Counted from the first letter of the stretch, positions 1-8,541 are shown. The stretch: 25,651 bases of DNA from Pseudomonadota bacterium (GCA_015222755.1 JADFVX010000008.1:1-25651); one strand, 5' to 3'. A program made the numbers and translations. The notes: generated by a model not told the origin, from the sequence alone.

Positions 1-1
1 A

Positions 2-169
2 AAGAAGGTTGAGCCTCCGGTAAAGAAGGTTGAACCTCCGGTAAAGAAGGTTGAACCTCCGGTAAAGAAGGTTGAGCCTCCGGTGAAGAAGGTTGAGCCT
101 CCAGTGAAGAAGGTTGAGCCTCCGGTAAAGAAGGTTGAGCCTCCGGTAAGAAAGGTTGAGCCTCCACGT
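2..169 (+). repeat. 21-bp coding tandem repeat, eight units
   Basis: Eight head-to-tail 21-bp units begin at 2, 23, 44, 65, 86, 107, 128 and 149. Units differ at very few positions (GAG/GAA, CCG/CCA, GTA/GTG); the last is diverged at both ends. The period is a multiple of three, so copy-number change keeps the frame. The array continues past the left edge, so the total copy number is unknown. Confidence 0.95.
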
Positions 170-268
170 AAAAAGAGGAAACCATTCGCAAGAAAAACAC
201 CACCTCTTTTCTGGCGTAGTGACGAGTCAAAGGCAAGGGAGAAGGTATTCGGAGAAGCAGTGAAATAG
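2..268 (+). CDS. C-terminal part of an unknown protein with KKVEPPV repeats (5' end outside window)
   Basis: The frame is open from the left edge to a TAG at 266-268, giving 88 visible residues; the true start lies upstream, and the GTG at 83 is simply a valine codon inside the repeat. The visible part is seven and a bit copies of the heptapeptide KKVEPPV (the eighth reads RKVEPPR), followed by about 33 residues that are strongly basic at first (KKRKPFARK) and then mixed (PPLFWRSDESKAREKVFGEAVK-like composition). No membrane segment or known catalytic motif is visible. Alternating Lys, Glu and Pro resemble the stiff proline-rich linkers of envelope-spanning proteins such as TonB, but no TonB C-terminal domain follows, so that comparison concerns composition only. 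I do not recognise the family. The c-di-GMP gene follows after 44 bases on the same strand and may be cotranscribed. Confidence 0.6.
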   Translation, partial: KKVEPPVKKVEPPVKKVEPPVKKVEPPVKKVEPPVKKVEPPVKKVEPPVRKVEPPRKKRKPFARKTPPLFWRSDESKAREKVFGEAVK

Positions 269-312
269 CAGGTCTCAAAACTTGAATGCACCCCAGTTGG
301 AAACGCACCAAA

Positions 313-3300
313 ATGAATCAGGCTGACATATTAATTTACGGAAAAGAATCTCCGGTACTAAAGAGCGTCCATGAAACTCTTGGCAAAATAGGTTACAGTT
401 CAACATCACTAAGCATCATTGACAACAGCTCAATTGATGACGGAAAGACATGCTTGCCCGTTGCGGTGTTTGTTGACGTCGCAATTATTGCCGGCGGACT
501 GGCTGGTCTAGAAAAAACAGAGTCCCTTCTTGCCGGCATTGATGCTCCCATCATATACCTGGTCACCGACCCGGACCTGGAAACAACTGCACTTATCAGT
601 GAAAGAAATCCTCTCGGGCATATAACACTGCCCTTTTGCGATGATAAACTCCAAAACGCCATTGAGATAAACCTCTACAATCACCTTCTCCAAGACAAAG
701 CCGATGAAACAAATGGATGGATATACTCCACACTTGAAAGCCTCAACGAAGCAGTAGTACTAACAGACACAAAGGGACACATAAGGTTTGCAAATCCAAT
801 GGCCGAGACACTGAGCGGCCTGTCTGCCTCAGATATGTCGGGCAAACATATAGTAGAGAGGCTTTACCTTGCCGAGGAAAAAACAGGGAAAAAGATTTCT
901 ACAGCCCCGCCATCTTTAAGCAAACACAACTGTGGCATTTCTGCAAACCTTACTCTTACAAATGCCCAAGGCCGGCAGATCCCCGTTGAAAACAAGACAT
1001 CTGTCGTAAAAGACAGTATGGGCAATACATCCGGTATAGTCTGGGCCTTTACAGACCAGACCAAAAAAAGAGAGGCAGAGGACAAACTGCGAAAACTTTC
1101 CCAGGCCGTTGAACAGAGCCCGGCAGCCATCGTCATAACTGACCTCAAGGGCAAGATCGAATACGTAAACCCTAAATTTACCGAGATAACGGGTTACAGC
1201 TACGACGAGGCTATAGGCCAGAACCCAAGAATATTGAAGTCGAATCATACTTCCCCAGAAGAATACAAAAAACTTTGGGAGACGATCAGCGGGGGAGGTG
1301 AGTGGCGTGGTGAGTTTCTTAACCACAAAAAAAATGGAGAGCAGTTCTGGGAGGCCGCCTCGATTTCTCCCTTCCGGGACAAGGAAGGTAACATCACCCA
1401 CTATCTTGCCGTCAAAGAGGATATCACTGAAAAAAAGAAAACAGAAAGAAAATTACAGGAAAGCCGGACCAAACTGACCCAGGCACAACGAATCGCACAT
1501 ATGGGCCACTGGGACTTGGACATTACAAATAACAGGCTGAACTGGTCTGATGAAATATGTCGCATTTTCGGGCTTACAGACGAGTCCTTTGGCGGAACTT
1601 ACGAGGCCTTCCTTGAATCAGTGCATCATGATGACAGACAACTTGTAAAAGAAAGTGTCAACAAGGCCCTCTACCAAAATAAGCCCTACAGCCTCGACCA
1701 TAGAATCGTTTTACCTGACGGAAGTGAAAGGATTGTTCACGAGGAAGGCGAAGCAGAATATAACAGTGAAGGCCAGCCTGTCAAAATGATAGGAACTGTA
1801 CAGGACATTACTGAGCGCAAAAAAGCAGAGCTTGAGTTCAAAAAGCTCTCAAGCGCCATAGAACAGAGCGTTAACATTATCTTTCTCACCGATATTGATG
1901 GAACCATCGAGTATGTTAATTCCACCTTTGAAAAGACCACAGGCTATACCAGGGATGAGGTTGTAGGCACCAGCATGCTGAAAATGTTCTCCTACAACAT
2001 AAGCCCCAGAGAATATTTGGGGTTTGAAAAGAGCCTTAAGGCAGGTAAAAACTGGCGGGCTACCTACAAGAGCAAGAAGAAAAAGGGCGGTCACTACTGG
2101 GTCAACACCATGACATCGCCCATAAAAGACGAAAAAGGCAGAACTACACACTTCCTTTCTGTCCAGGAAGACATCACCGAAAAGAAACTTTCCGAAGAGA
2201 GGATAGAGTACCTTGCTTCCTACGACGAACTTACAGGCCTTATCAACCGCAACAAGTTCATGGACCTCATCAAAGAACAGTTGGCACACCTGGAAGACAC
2301 TTCTGAAAAAGGTTTACTCCTTATCATAGACATTGACGACTTCAAGATAATAAATGACACGCTTGGCCACCAGATAGGCGACAAATATCTTTTCCTAATC
2401 GCCGAGGTGCTCAATAATGAGGTTGAAAGATGCAAGCACAGCAAAGGCTGCCTTTTGGGAAGACTCGGCTCGGACGAGTTTGCCATATTCCTTTCTGGCG
2501 TTGATGCTGAATGCGGGCTAGATATTGCCGAGGGCATTCGGGGAAAAATAGAGAATTGCCATGAAGACAGGCTGCCCACACAGGTTACCGCAAACATCGG
2601 ACTGGTCCTCTTCCCGGAACACGGAACAGACAGGAAGGAACTTTTTACAAAGGGCGCCGCCGCCATATACCGTGCCAAAGAACTGGGACAAAACATATGC
2701 CATCTCTATATGCCGGAAGACAGGTATCTCGAAGATATGCACAGCAAGGCTAAATGGAAGAAACGGATACAAATAGCCCTGAAAGAAGACCGTTTCGAAA
2801 TATGGCTACAGCCGATCTTGAACCTCAAAACAAACGAGACCTACCATTACGAAGTACTGGCTAGAATGAGGGATGAAGAGGGGGCTATTATTTCTCCGGG
2901 CATTTTTATATCAATGGCTGAAATGTTCGGCCTCGTAGGCGAAATAGACAGGGTCATCACCCACAAGGCAATGTGCTTTCAGGCCGAAGCAGCGAAGAAA
3001 GGCAAGAACATATCTCTTGGCATGAACCTTTCAGGCAAGGACCTTGAGGACGATAAACTGCTTGAATTCCTTCGCAAAAAGATCGAAGAAACTGGCGTGG
3101 ACCCCAAGGCGCTGCACTTCGAGATAACAGAGACTGCCGCCATACACGACCTGTCCCGCGCGATAGACTTTATCAAAGCCCTTAAGGAGCTGGGCTGTCT
3201 ATTTTCACTAGATGATTTCGGCGTAGGCTTTACGTCATTTGTATACTTGAGAGAAATGCCAGTAGACTACATAAAGATAGACGGTTCTTTTGTAAAAAAC

Positions 3301-3522
3301 CTGCATAAAAGCAAAAACGACAGGCTATTTGTAAAGGCGATCACTGATGTAGCACGCGGCATGGGGATTAAAACGATTGCCGAATTTGTTGAATGCGAAG
3401 AAATAATACCCATTCTCAAAGAGTATCAGCTTGATTACGCGCAGGGCTATTTTATTGGCAAGCCAGCCCCTGCAACCGACCTTCTCACCGGCAGCACAGA
3501 AAAAACATATAAAACCGCGTAG
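313..3522 (+). CDS. PAS-sensing c-di-GMP enzyme with variant GGDEF and intact EAL domains
   Basis: A 1069-residue predicted cytoplasmic signalling protein; numbering is from the ATG at 313, preferred over the ATG at 286 because TTGGAAA lies 9 bases upstream and the first domain begins at once. Residues 5-125 look like a receiver fold with a possible phospho-Asp (D55), but the acidic pocket and the Lys before Pro-Phe (here L-P-F) are missing. PAS domains span about 135-250, 259-374, 386-503 and 508-624; the third is PAS_3-like. GGDEF spans about 631-799 with GSDEF at 719-723 and no RxxD inhibitory site. EAL spans about 816-1060: EVL at 847-849, N905, E937, D967-D968, K988, E1024 and the QGY at 1044 are present. 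Phosphodiesterase activity is therefore likely, while cyclase activity is doubtful. There is no membrane segment. Signal and ligands are unknown. Confidence 0.93.
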   Translation: MNQADILIYGKESPVLKSVHETLGKIGYSSTSLSIIDNSSIDDGKTCLPVAVFVDVAIIAGGLAGLEKTESLLAGIDAPIIYLVTDPDLETTALISERNPLGHITLPFCDDKLQNAIEINLYNHLLQDKADETNGWIYSTLESLNEAVVLTDTKGHIRFANPMAETLSGLSASDMSGKHIVERLYLAEEKTGKKISTAPPSLSKHNCGISANLTLTNAQGRQIPVENKTSVVKDSMGNTSGIVWAFTDQTKKREAEDKLRKLSQAVEQSPAAIVITDLKGKIEYVNPKFTEITGYSYDEAIGQNPRILKSNHTSPEEYKKLWETISGGGEWRGEFLNHKKNGEQFWEAASISPFRDKEGNITHYLAVKEDITEKKKTERKLQESRTKLTQAQRIAHMGHWDLDITNNRLNWSDEICRIFGLTDESFGGTYEAFLESVHHDDRQLVKESVNKALYQNKPYSLDHRIVLPDGSERIVHEEGEAEYNSEGQPVKMIGTVQDITERKKAELEFKKLSSAIEQSVNIIFLTDIDGTIEYVNSTFEKTTGYTRDEVVGTSMLKMFSYNISPREYLGFEKSLKAGKNWRATYKSKKKKGGHYWVNTMTSPIKDEKGRTTHFLSVQEDITEKKLSEERIEYLASYDELTGLINRNKFMDLIKEQLAHLEDTSEKGLLLIIDIDDFKIINDTLGHQIGDKYLFLIAEVLNNEVERCKHSKGCLLGRLGSDEFAIFLSGVDAECGLDIAEGIRGKIENCHEDRLPTQVTANIGLVLFPEHGTDRKELFTKGAAAIYRAKELGQNICHLYMPEDRYLEDMHSKAKWKKRIQIALKEDRFEIWLQPILNLKTNETYHYEVLARMRDEEGAIISPGIFISMAEMFGLVGEIDRVITHKAMCFQAEAAKKGKNISLGMNLSGKDLEDDKLLEFLRKKIEETGVDPKALHFEITETAAIHDLSRAIDFIKALKELGCLFSLDDFGVGFTSFVYLREMPVDYIKIDGSFVKNLHKSKNDRLFVKAITDVARGMGIKTIAEFVECEEIIPILKEYQLDYAQGYFIGKPAPATDLLTGSTEKTYKTA

Positions 3523-3529
3523 GAAAGGC

Positions 3530-3575
3530 AAAGGCCATATCAAAGCTGATATTCACGGCTAAGAGGCCTTTTGTC
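3530..3575 (+). terminator. Possible weak terminator after the PAS-GGDEF-EAL gene
   Basis: AAAGGCC at 3530-3536 pairs with GGCCTTT at 3565-3571, followed by a short T-rich run. The 28-base loop holds a smaller ATATC/GATAT pair (3537-3541 with 3548-3552). The long loop and short T tract make this weak. Confidence 0.3.
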
Positions 3576-3605
3576 TTGACAAAACCCCATAAATGGGAAT
3601 AAAAT
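3576..3605 (+). promoter_or_regulatory. Sigma70-type promoter upstream of ffh
   Basis: TTGACA at 3576-3581 is a perfect -35 box. TAAAAT at 3600-3605 matches the -10 consensus at five of six positions, with an 18-bp spacer. A start near 3612 would give a leader of about 20 bases before the ffh ATG at 3633. It probably drives the long plus-strand block beginning with ffh. Confidence 0.65.
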
Positions 3606-3632
3606 TATCGATTTTGTGGAATATGGAAAAGC

Positions 3633-4964
3633 ATGTTTGAAGGACTGACAGAGAAGCTCAACGGTGTCTTTAAGGCACTAAAGGGCCGGGGCAAACTCAC
3701 AGAGAAGGACATCGATCTTGTACTTAAAGAGATCCGCATGGCCCTCCTTGAGGCTGATGTCAACTTCAAGGTAGCAAAACAGTTTGTCGCTGCCATCAGG
3801 GAAAGGGCAGTAGGCCAAGAGGTACTGGAAAGCCTGACGCCAGCCCAACAGGTTATAAAGATAGTCCGCGATGAGATGACATCTCTTCTGGGCGAAAAGC
3901 GCTGCGACCTTGACCTTGGCGCCCGCCCTCCGGTCACCATACTCCTGACAGGACTGCAGGGTTCCGGAAAAACGACGACATGCTCCAAACTCGCAAGAAG
4001 ACTGAAGAATGAGAAGAAGAAAGTCCTTCTCGTTCCGGCAGACACACACAGGCCTGCAGCTATAACGCAGCTGAAAAAGCTTGGGCAGGACCTTGCCGTA
4101 GATGTATATAACAGCGACCCCAGCATCTCCCCACTGGAGATAAGCAGGAAAGCACTTGAATATGCCCGCACCAACACATTTGATGTGGTGCTAATTGACA
4201 GTGCGGGGCGCCTGCAGATAGATGAACCACTCATGCAGGAATTGTGTGAGATAAAGGAGGCTGTAGACCCAAAAGAAATACTCTTTGTCGCTGATGCCAT
4301 GACGGGTCAGGAGGCGGTCAACGTAGCCCTTGAGTTTGATAAGGTTCTCGACATTACCGGCGTCATACTGACGAAGCTGGACGGTGATGCCCGCGGTGGA
4401 GCTGCCCTTTCCATAAAAGCGGTAACGGGCAAGCCCTTGAAGTTTATAGGCACCGGTGAAAAAAGCGACGCACTGGAGCCCTTCTATCCGGACAGGATGG
4501 CATCGCGCATACTTGATATGGGTGATGTCTTTTCTCTCATTGAAAAAGCGGAAGAGGTCTTTGAAAGTGAAGATGTAGAAAACCTGCAGAAGAAACTCAA
4601 GACAAACTCATTTGATCTTGATGACTTCAAGAAACAACTGCAGGCCATGAAGAAGATCGGTTCCATGGATCAGATACTCGGGATGATACCCGGCATGGGA
4701 GCGCTGAAACAAAAAGGGCTGAAACCCGACGAGGGAGAACTTGACAAGATAGAGGCCATCATCAATTCTATGACTGCCAAGGAAAGAAAGTCCCCCTCCA
4801 TAATCAAGGGAAGCAGGCGGCTAAGGATCTCCAGAGGAAGCGGCACGCAGGTTCAGGATGTTAACAAACTGCTCAAAAACTTCCAGCAGACACAAAAGAT
4901 GATGAAAAGCATCTCAAAGGGCGGACTTAAAGGACTGAAAAGGGGCGGGATGCTCCCCTTTTAA
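3633..4964 (+). CDS. ffh: Signal recognition particle protein Ffh
   Basis: This is the SRP54-family GTPase that binds 4.5S RNA and signal sequences and docks with FtsY to deliver nascent membrane proteins. Length (443 residues) is typical. The N domain (about 1-95) has the usual ALLEADVNF helix. The G domain carries the P-loop GLQGSGKT (107-114), DTHRPAA (137-143), DSAGR (189-193, a Ser variant of DTAGR) and TKLDGDARGG (247-256). The M domain (about 325-443) includes the GMIPGMG finger-loop region and the RNA-binding stretch RRLRISRGSG (395-404) with V-x-D-V-N-K-L-L after it. It is first in the ribosome/tRNA-modification operon behind a good promoter; rpsP starts 32 bases downstream. No 4.5S RNA gene was seen in the window. 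Confidence 0.98.
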   Translation: MFEGLTEKLNGVFKALKGRGKLTEKDIDLVLKEIRMALLEADVNFKVAKQFVAAIRERAVGQEVLESLTPAQQVIKIVRDEMTSLLGEKRCDLDLGARPPVTILLTGLQGSGKTTTCSKLARRLKNEKKKVLLVPADTHRPAAITQLKKLGQDLAVDVYNSDPSISPLEISRKALEYARTNTFDVVLIDSAGRLQIDEPLMQELCEIKEAVDPKEILFVADAMTGQEAVNVALEFDKVLDITGVILTKLDGDARGGAALSIKAVTGKPLKFIGTGEKSDALEPFYPDRMASRILDMGDVFSLIEKAEEVFESEDVENLQKKLKTNSFDLDDFKKQLQAMKKIGSMDQILGMIPGMGALKQKGLKPDEGELDKIEAIINSMTAKERKSPSIIKGSRRLRISRGSGTQVQDVNKLLKNFQQTQKMMKSISKGGLKGLKRGGMLPF

Positions 4965-4996
4965 ACAATAACGTTAAAACACAGGGAGAAAAAAGA

Positions 4997-5266
4997 ATGG
5001 CTGTAAAGATCAGACTTGCCAGGATGGGCAGAAAGAAAAAACCTTTTTACAGGGTAGTAGTTGCAGAATCTGAGGCACCAAGAGACGGCAGATTTATCGA
5101 GAAGGTCGGAACCTACGACCCCAATACCGAGCCTGCAACGGTTGAACTGGATCAGGAAAAGGCTATCAAGTGGCTTAAGGTTGGTGCTCAACCTACAGAC
5201 ACTGTCAGGGGCTTACTTAATAAGGCTGGTATAATCGAGGCCTTCAAAAAAGAAGCAAAGGCATAA
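4997..5266 (+). CDS. rpsP: Small ribosomal subunit protein bS16
   Basis: The 89-residue protein shows the bS16 signature: N-terminal VKIRLARMGRKKKPFYRVVV, then the SEAPRDGRFIEKVGTYDP block and the C-terminal VGAQPTDTVRGLL segment. bS16 binds 16S rRNA early in 30S assembly. The ATG is preceded by AGGGAG at 4983-4988, eight bases away, a strong ribosome binding site. The order ffh-rpsP-khpA-rimM-trmD is the widespread bacterial arrangement, which supports the call. Confidence 0.98.
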   Translation: MAVKIRLARMGRKKKPFYRVVVAESEAPRDGRFIEKVGTYDPNTEPATVELDQEKAIKWLKVGAQPTDTVRGLLNKAGIIEAFKKEAKA

Positions 5267-5287
5267 CCTATAACACCGGGAAAGACT

Positions 5288-5521
5288 ATGACAAAGGATC
5301 TTGTAGAACATGTTGCCAAATCTCTGGTAGACATGCCGGACGAGGTGCGTGTTGAAGAAGTTCAGGATGACAAAGGATGCATTCTTCAACTTTACGTTGC
5401 ACAAGCGGATTTGGGAAGGATTATTGGCCGCAATGGCAAGACTGCAAAGTCTATCAGGGCCATCCTCAGTGCCGCTTCAACAAGGGCAGGAACACAAACG
5501 CTCCTCAAAATAATGGAATAA
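5288..5521 (+). CDS. khpA: KH-domain RNA-binding protein KhpA
   Basis: A 77-residue single KH domain (YlqC/KhpA family), between rpsP and rimM as in many bacteria. The GxxG RNA-binding loop is seen as G-R-N-G at 47-50 within GRIIGRNGKT, followed by the alpha helix AKSIRAILSAA. In other bacteria KhpA pairs with KhpB (EloR/Jag) to bind many RNAs and affects cell elongation; no KhpB gene is in this window. It starts 21 bases after rpsP and ends 10 bases before the rimM GTG, so translation is probably coupled. Confidence 0.93.
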   Translation: MTKDLVEHVAKSLVDMPDEVRVEEVQDDKGCILQLYVAQADLGRIIGRNGKTAKSIRAILSAASTRAGTQTLLKIME

Positions 5522-5531
5522 GCACCAGAGT

Positions 5532-6041
5532 GTGGACAGCTCGCTGATTCTTATTGGGATAATATCAAAACCTCACGGAATAAAGGGAGGTGTCAGGGCA
5601 ATATCCTACGCAGATAGCCCTGACATCTACCGCGAAATACCCTGCATATACCTCAAAAAAAAAGATAAAGCCATAAGCCCCCTGAAGATATCCAGCGTTT
5701 CAACTGTCAAAGGGGCCGTTATCCTGAATTTCGACGAGATCAAAAGCCGTGAGAGCGTTGAAGACATTCTAGGCTGCGAATTGTACATAGAACGTTCCTT
5801 CCTCCCGTCACCTTCTGAAAATGAATATTACCATATAGACCTTATCGGCCTCGATGTGATGACAACAGGAGGCCAGCTTCTCGGCAAGATCTGCGAGGTT
5901 ATGCAGACAGGAGGGAACGACGTCTTTGTAGTCAAAAAGGGAAAGGAAGAACATCTTATCCCGGCCATCAAAGAGGTAATAAGAGAAATAGATATCAATG
6001 GCGGAAAAGTAGTCATTGATCCCATGGAAGGGATGACCTGA
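5532..6041 (+). CDS. rimM: Ribosome maturation factor RimM
   Basis: RimM binds uS19 and helps mature the 30S head. The 169-residue protein has the N-terminal RimM barrel (ILIGIISKPHGIKGGVRAIS near residues 6-25) and the C-terminal PRC-barrel-type domain, starting with EYYHIDLIGLDV and ending in VIDPMEGM. It starts with GTG at 5532, ten bases after khpA, with only a weak purine-rich site (ACCAGAG), so it may depend on translational coupling. trmD begins six bases after its stop, the usual rimM-trmD pairing. Confidence 0.96.
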   Translation: MDSSLILIGIISKPHGIKGGVRAISYADSPDIYREIPCIYLKKKDKAISPLKISSVSTVKGAVILNFDEIKSRESVEDILGCELYIERSFLPSPSENEYYHIDLIGLDVMTTGGQLLGKICEVMQTGGNDVFVVKKGKEEHLIPAIKEVIREIDINGGKVVIDPMEGMT

Positions 6042-6046
6042 AAGAA

Positions 6047-6775
6047 ATGAAATTCGACATACTTACCCTCTTTCCGAGCTTTTTCGACTCCCCGCTAAGC
6101 GAGTCCATAATGAAGCGCGCGATCTCCAAAAAACTGATAGACGTCGGTCTCCACAACATCAGGGATTTCACTCACGATAAACACAAGGTCGTAGATGACG
6201 CTCCATACGGGGGAGGCAGCGGCATGGTGATGAAACCCGGGCCTATTGTAGAGGGGATCGAGCAGCTCCGCAGGAAAAACAGCCGTGTCATACTGCTGTC
6301 CCCCCAAGGCAGACCTTTCGACCAGAATAAAGCCGTGGAACTCTCAAATGAAGAACATTTGATCCTCGTATGCGGACGTTATGAAGGAATAGACGAACGC
6401 GTCACAGACTATGTTGACGAAACTATCTCAATAGGCGACTTCGTTATAACAGGTGGAGAACTTGCCGCCCTTACTATCGTAGATGCCGTAGCCAGGCTTA
6501 TTCCCGGCGTTTTAGGATGCAGCGAATCGGCAAAAGAGGAATCTTTTTCCTGGGACATCCTTGAGTATCCTCACTACACAAGACCTGCAAAGTTCAGAGA
6601 CAAGGGCGTTCCCGATGTACTTCTTTCAGGAAACCACGAAGAGATAAGGCGTTGGCGCCGAAGAGAGGCGCTTAAAAAGACTGTCCTCAACAGGCCCGAC
6701 CTGCTCGAAGGGGCCGAGCTTGAGAAGGAGGACATAAAGATGCTTAATGAAATAAAGGCTCTTAAAAATGCCTGA
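6047..6775 (+). CDS. trmD: tRNA (guanine-N1-)-methyltransferase TrmD
   Basis: TrmD uses SAM to make m1G37 in tRNAs, which prevents +1 frameshifting. All family blocks are present over 242 residues: MKFDILTLFP at the start, DDAPYGGGSGMVMKP (50-64), LLSPQGRPFDQ (83-93), LVCGRYEGIDERV (107-119), SIGDFVITGGELA (128-140) and the LIPGVLG and YPHYTRP segments. R150 matches the proposed catalytic Arg of known TrmDs. By my alignment from memory, the position of E. coli D169 is a Glu here (E165), a conservative change. Its last eight bases overlap the next methyltransferase gene. Confidence 0.97.
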   Translation: MKFDILTLFPSFFDSPLSESIMKRAISKKLIDVGLHNIRDFTHDKHKVVDDAPYGGGSGMVMKPGPIVEGIEQLRRKNSRVILLSPQGRPFDQNKAVELSNEEHLILVCGRYEGIDERVTDYVDETISIGDFVITGGELAALTIVDAVARLIPGVLGCSESAKEESFSWDILEYPHYTRPAKFRDKGVPDVLLSGNHEEIRRWRRREALKKTVLNRPDLLEGAELEKEDIKMLNEIKALKNA

Positions 6776-7355
6776 AGCCATGTCCAGAGTATATATCGCC
6801 CTGCTCCACCACCCCGTCTATAATAAAAATGGTGAAATCGTCACATCTGCCGTGACAAATCTTGATATCCACGACATTGCCAGAGTCACTAAAACCTACG
6901 GGCTTGGCGGCTATTTCATCGTAAATCCCGACAAAGAACAGAGGAAGATAGCCCTTGATATCTGCAGACACTGGACCTCCGGCTTCGGTTCTACATACAA
7001 CAAGGCAAGGAAAAATGCCCTGAGTGAGGTAAGTGTTACATCCACCCTTGAGGAAACCATCGAAATACTTAGGAAAAAAGAAGGTGTGGAGCCCGAACTT
7101 ATGGCCACATCGGCACTTGAGGATCCACAGGCTGGAGACCGGATGATTTCCTACAGGGAGGCAGGCGAGCTTATAGCCGGCAAAAAAGCCCCTGTCATAA
7201 TACTGTTCGGTACCGGCTGGGGACTTAGCAGCGATACAATGAAAAAAGCAAAGCATCTCCTGCCTCCAATATCGGCCGGAAATAAATACAATCACTTATC
7301 TGTACGCTCAGCAGTCTCGATTATAACAGACCGGCTTTTTCAGTTTAGCAAATAA
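6768..7355 (+). CDS. SAM-dependent RNA methyltransferase of the Methyltrn_RNA_4 (PF09936) type
   Basis: A 195-residue protein resembling the TrmD-associated SPOUT-like family known from deltaproteobacteria, Aquifex and thermophiles. Visible blocks are YIALLHHPVYNKNGEIVTSA near the start, a SAM-pocket-like FGTGWGLS (about 166-173), and the C-terminal GNKYNHLSVRSAVSIITDRL. The substrate RNA is unknown. The ATG at 6768 overlaps trmD by eight bases, implying translational coupling; an internal ATG at 6780 (MSRVYIALL) is an alternative start. In relatives rplS often follows; here lpxK comes next after 22 bases. Confidence 0.88.
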   Translation: MPEAMSRVYIALLHHPVYNKNGEIVTSAVTNLDIHDIARVTKTYGLGGYFIVNPDKEQRKIALDICRHWTSGFGSTYNKARKNALSEVSVTSTLEETIEILRKKEGVEPELMATSALEDPQAGDRMISYREAGELIAGKKAPVIILFGTGWGLSSDTMKKAKHLLPPISAGNKYNHLSVRSAVSIITDRLFQFSK

Positions 7356-7377
7356 GCCTAAAAGTCGCTCCAAACCT

Positions 7378-8541
7378 TTGACCTCAAAAGACATTTTATG
7401 GTATAAAAGCGGCTTGGAAAAGCTTTTTGAACGTATAGCCTACGGCAAGTTCTACGGACTTTGCGGCCTTTTAATTCGAGCCGCCCTGTTTCCTCTATAT
7501 CTGACATCCATAATCTACAGGATCGTTATTCAAACAAGGGGCGAGCTTTACCGCCTGGGGATTTTAACTTCAGAGAAAGTAGATCTCAAGGTTATATCCG
7601 TAGGGAACATAAGCGTCGGCGGGACAGGAAAAACGCCCACTACTGAGTGGCTCGCAGGACAATTGAACAAGCGCGGGTACAAGATCGCCATACTAAGCCG
7701 TGGCTATGGCGGAAAAAGGTCTGAAAAGTTTGGCACAGTTTCCAAGGGGGACTCTGCACTGATGTCGCCATCAGAGGCAGGGGATGAACCTTACATGCTT
7801 GCAAAAAAACTCAAGGGAGTCGCAGTGTTTGTAGGGCCCGACCGCTTGAAACTGGCAAAATATGCTCAGAACAAATACGCCCTTGATGCAGTTATACTTG
7901 ATGACGGTTTTCAACATATAAGACTAAAAAGAGATGTCAACATACTTCTCTTTGACGGGGAAAAGGGAGTCGGCAACGGGAATCTCCTGCCCAGAGGACC
8001 TTTAAGAGAACCCATGAGGGCAGCAGGCAGGGCAGACATAGTACTCATTAACAAAGATGGGATCGAGATAAGCAACTTAATTAAAATTGTAGAAAAAAAT
8101 GCCCCGCTAGCACCTGTATTCAGGACAAACTATAAGGCGACGCAGCTTAAGAAATTGGGGACGGACGAAACCGAGACTCTTGGAAGTCTTTCAGCTATGA
8201 AAGTAGTCCTGATATCGGGCATAGCAAACCCCGGCTCTTTTTCAAAGCTTGTAGAGTCCATGGGTGCTGCCATCGTCGGCATGGCCTCTTTTCCAGACCA
8301 CCATGAATACAAAGCCGAAGACATGGACAAAGTTTTCAGCCTCGCAGAAGGGTTATCTGCAAATGCTATAATCACGACAGAAAAAGATGCAGTAAAGCTT
8401 GAGGCTATGGACTACTGCACAGAAACCCCGATCTACACGATGGAAATCGGGCTGGAATTTAAAGAAGATCCGGACAGGCTTATAGATCTGATAATAGAAA
8501 AGGCAGGACTTAGTGAAAAAAAAGATAAAATATATCCTTGA
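7378..8541 (+). CDS. lpxK: Tetraacyldisaccharide 4'-kinase LpxK
   Basis: LpxK phosphorylates the 4' position of the lipid A disaccharide at the inner face of the inner membrane. Family marks are a hydrophobic N-terminal helix (about 27-52), the P-loop SVGNISVGGTGKT (74-86), LSRGYGG (106-112), the Walker-B-like ILDDGFQH (173-180) and the characteristic LLPRGPLREP (203-212). The frame opens at a TTG (7378) with no clear ribosome binding site. Another TTG at 7414 would give a 375-residue protein closer to the usual length, so the start is uncertain; the in-sequence ATG near 7398 is out of frame. The 3' end overlaps the acyltransferase gene by 29 bases. Confidence 0.95.
   Translation: MTSKDILWYKSGLEKLFERIAYGKFYGLCGLLIRAALFPLYLTSIIYRIVIQTRGELYRLGILTSEKVDLKVISVGNISVGGTGKTPTTEWLAGQLNKRGYKIAILSRGYGGKRSEKFGTVSKGDSALMSPSEAGDEPYMLAKKLKGVAVFVGPDRLKLAKYAQNKYALDAVILDDGFQHIRLKRDVNILLFDGEKGVGNGNLLPRGPLREPMRAAGRADIVLINKDGIEISNLIKIVEKNAPLAPVFRTNYKATQLKKLGTDETETLGSLSAMKVVLISGIANPGSFSKLVESMGAAIVGMASFPDHHEYKAEDMDKVFSLAEGLSANAIITTEKDAVKLEAMDYCTETPIYTMEIGLEFKEDPDRLIDLIIEKAGLSEKKDKIYP

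Noticed and set aside
1..169. Possible CRISPR-like or regulatory repeat array
   Set aside because: Units are directly adjacent, have no spacers, keep a 21-base coding period and lie in an open frame; it is a protein repeat.
83..268. Separate 61-residue gene starting at GTG 83
   Set aside because: The same frame is open upstream to the window edge with identical repeat units; 83 is an internal valine codon.
916..1401. Minus-strand frame inside the PAS gene
   Set aside because: It is antisense to well-matched PAS sequence and has no ribosome binding site or domain.
3605..4300. Long minus-strand frame opposite ffh (231 codons)
   Set aside because: It is a serine/arginine-rich shadow frame of a clear ffh gene, with no family resemblance.
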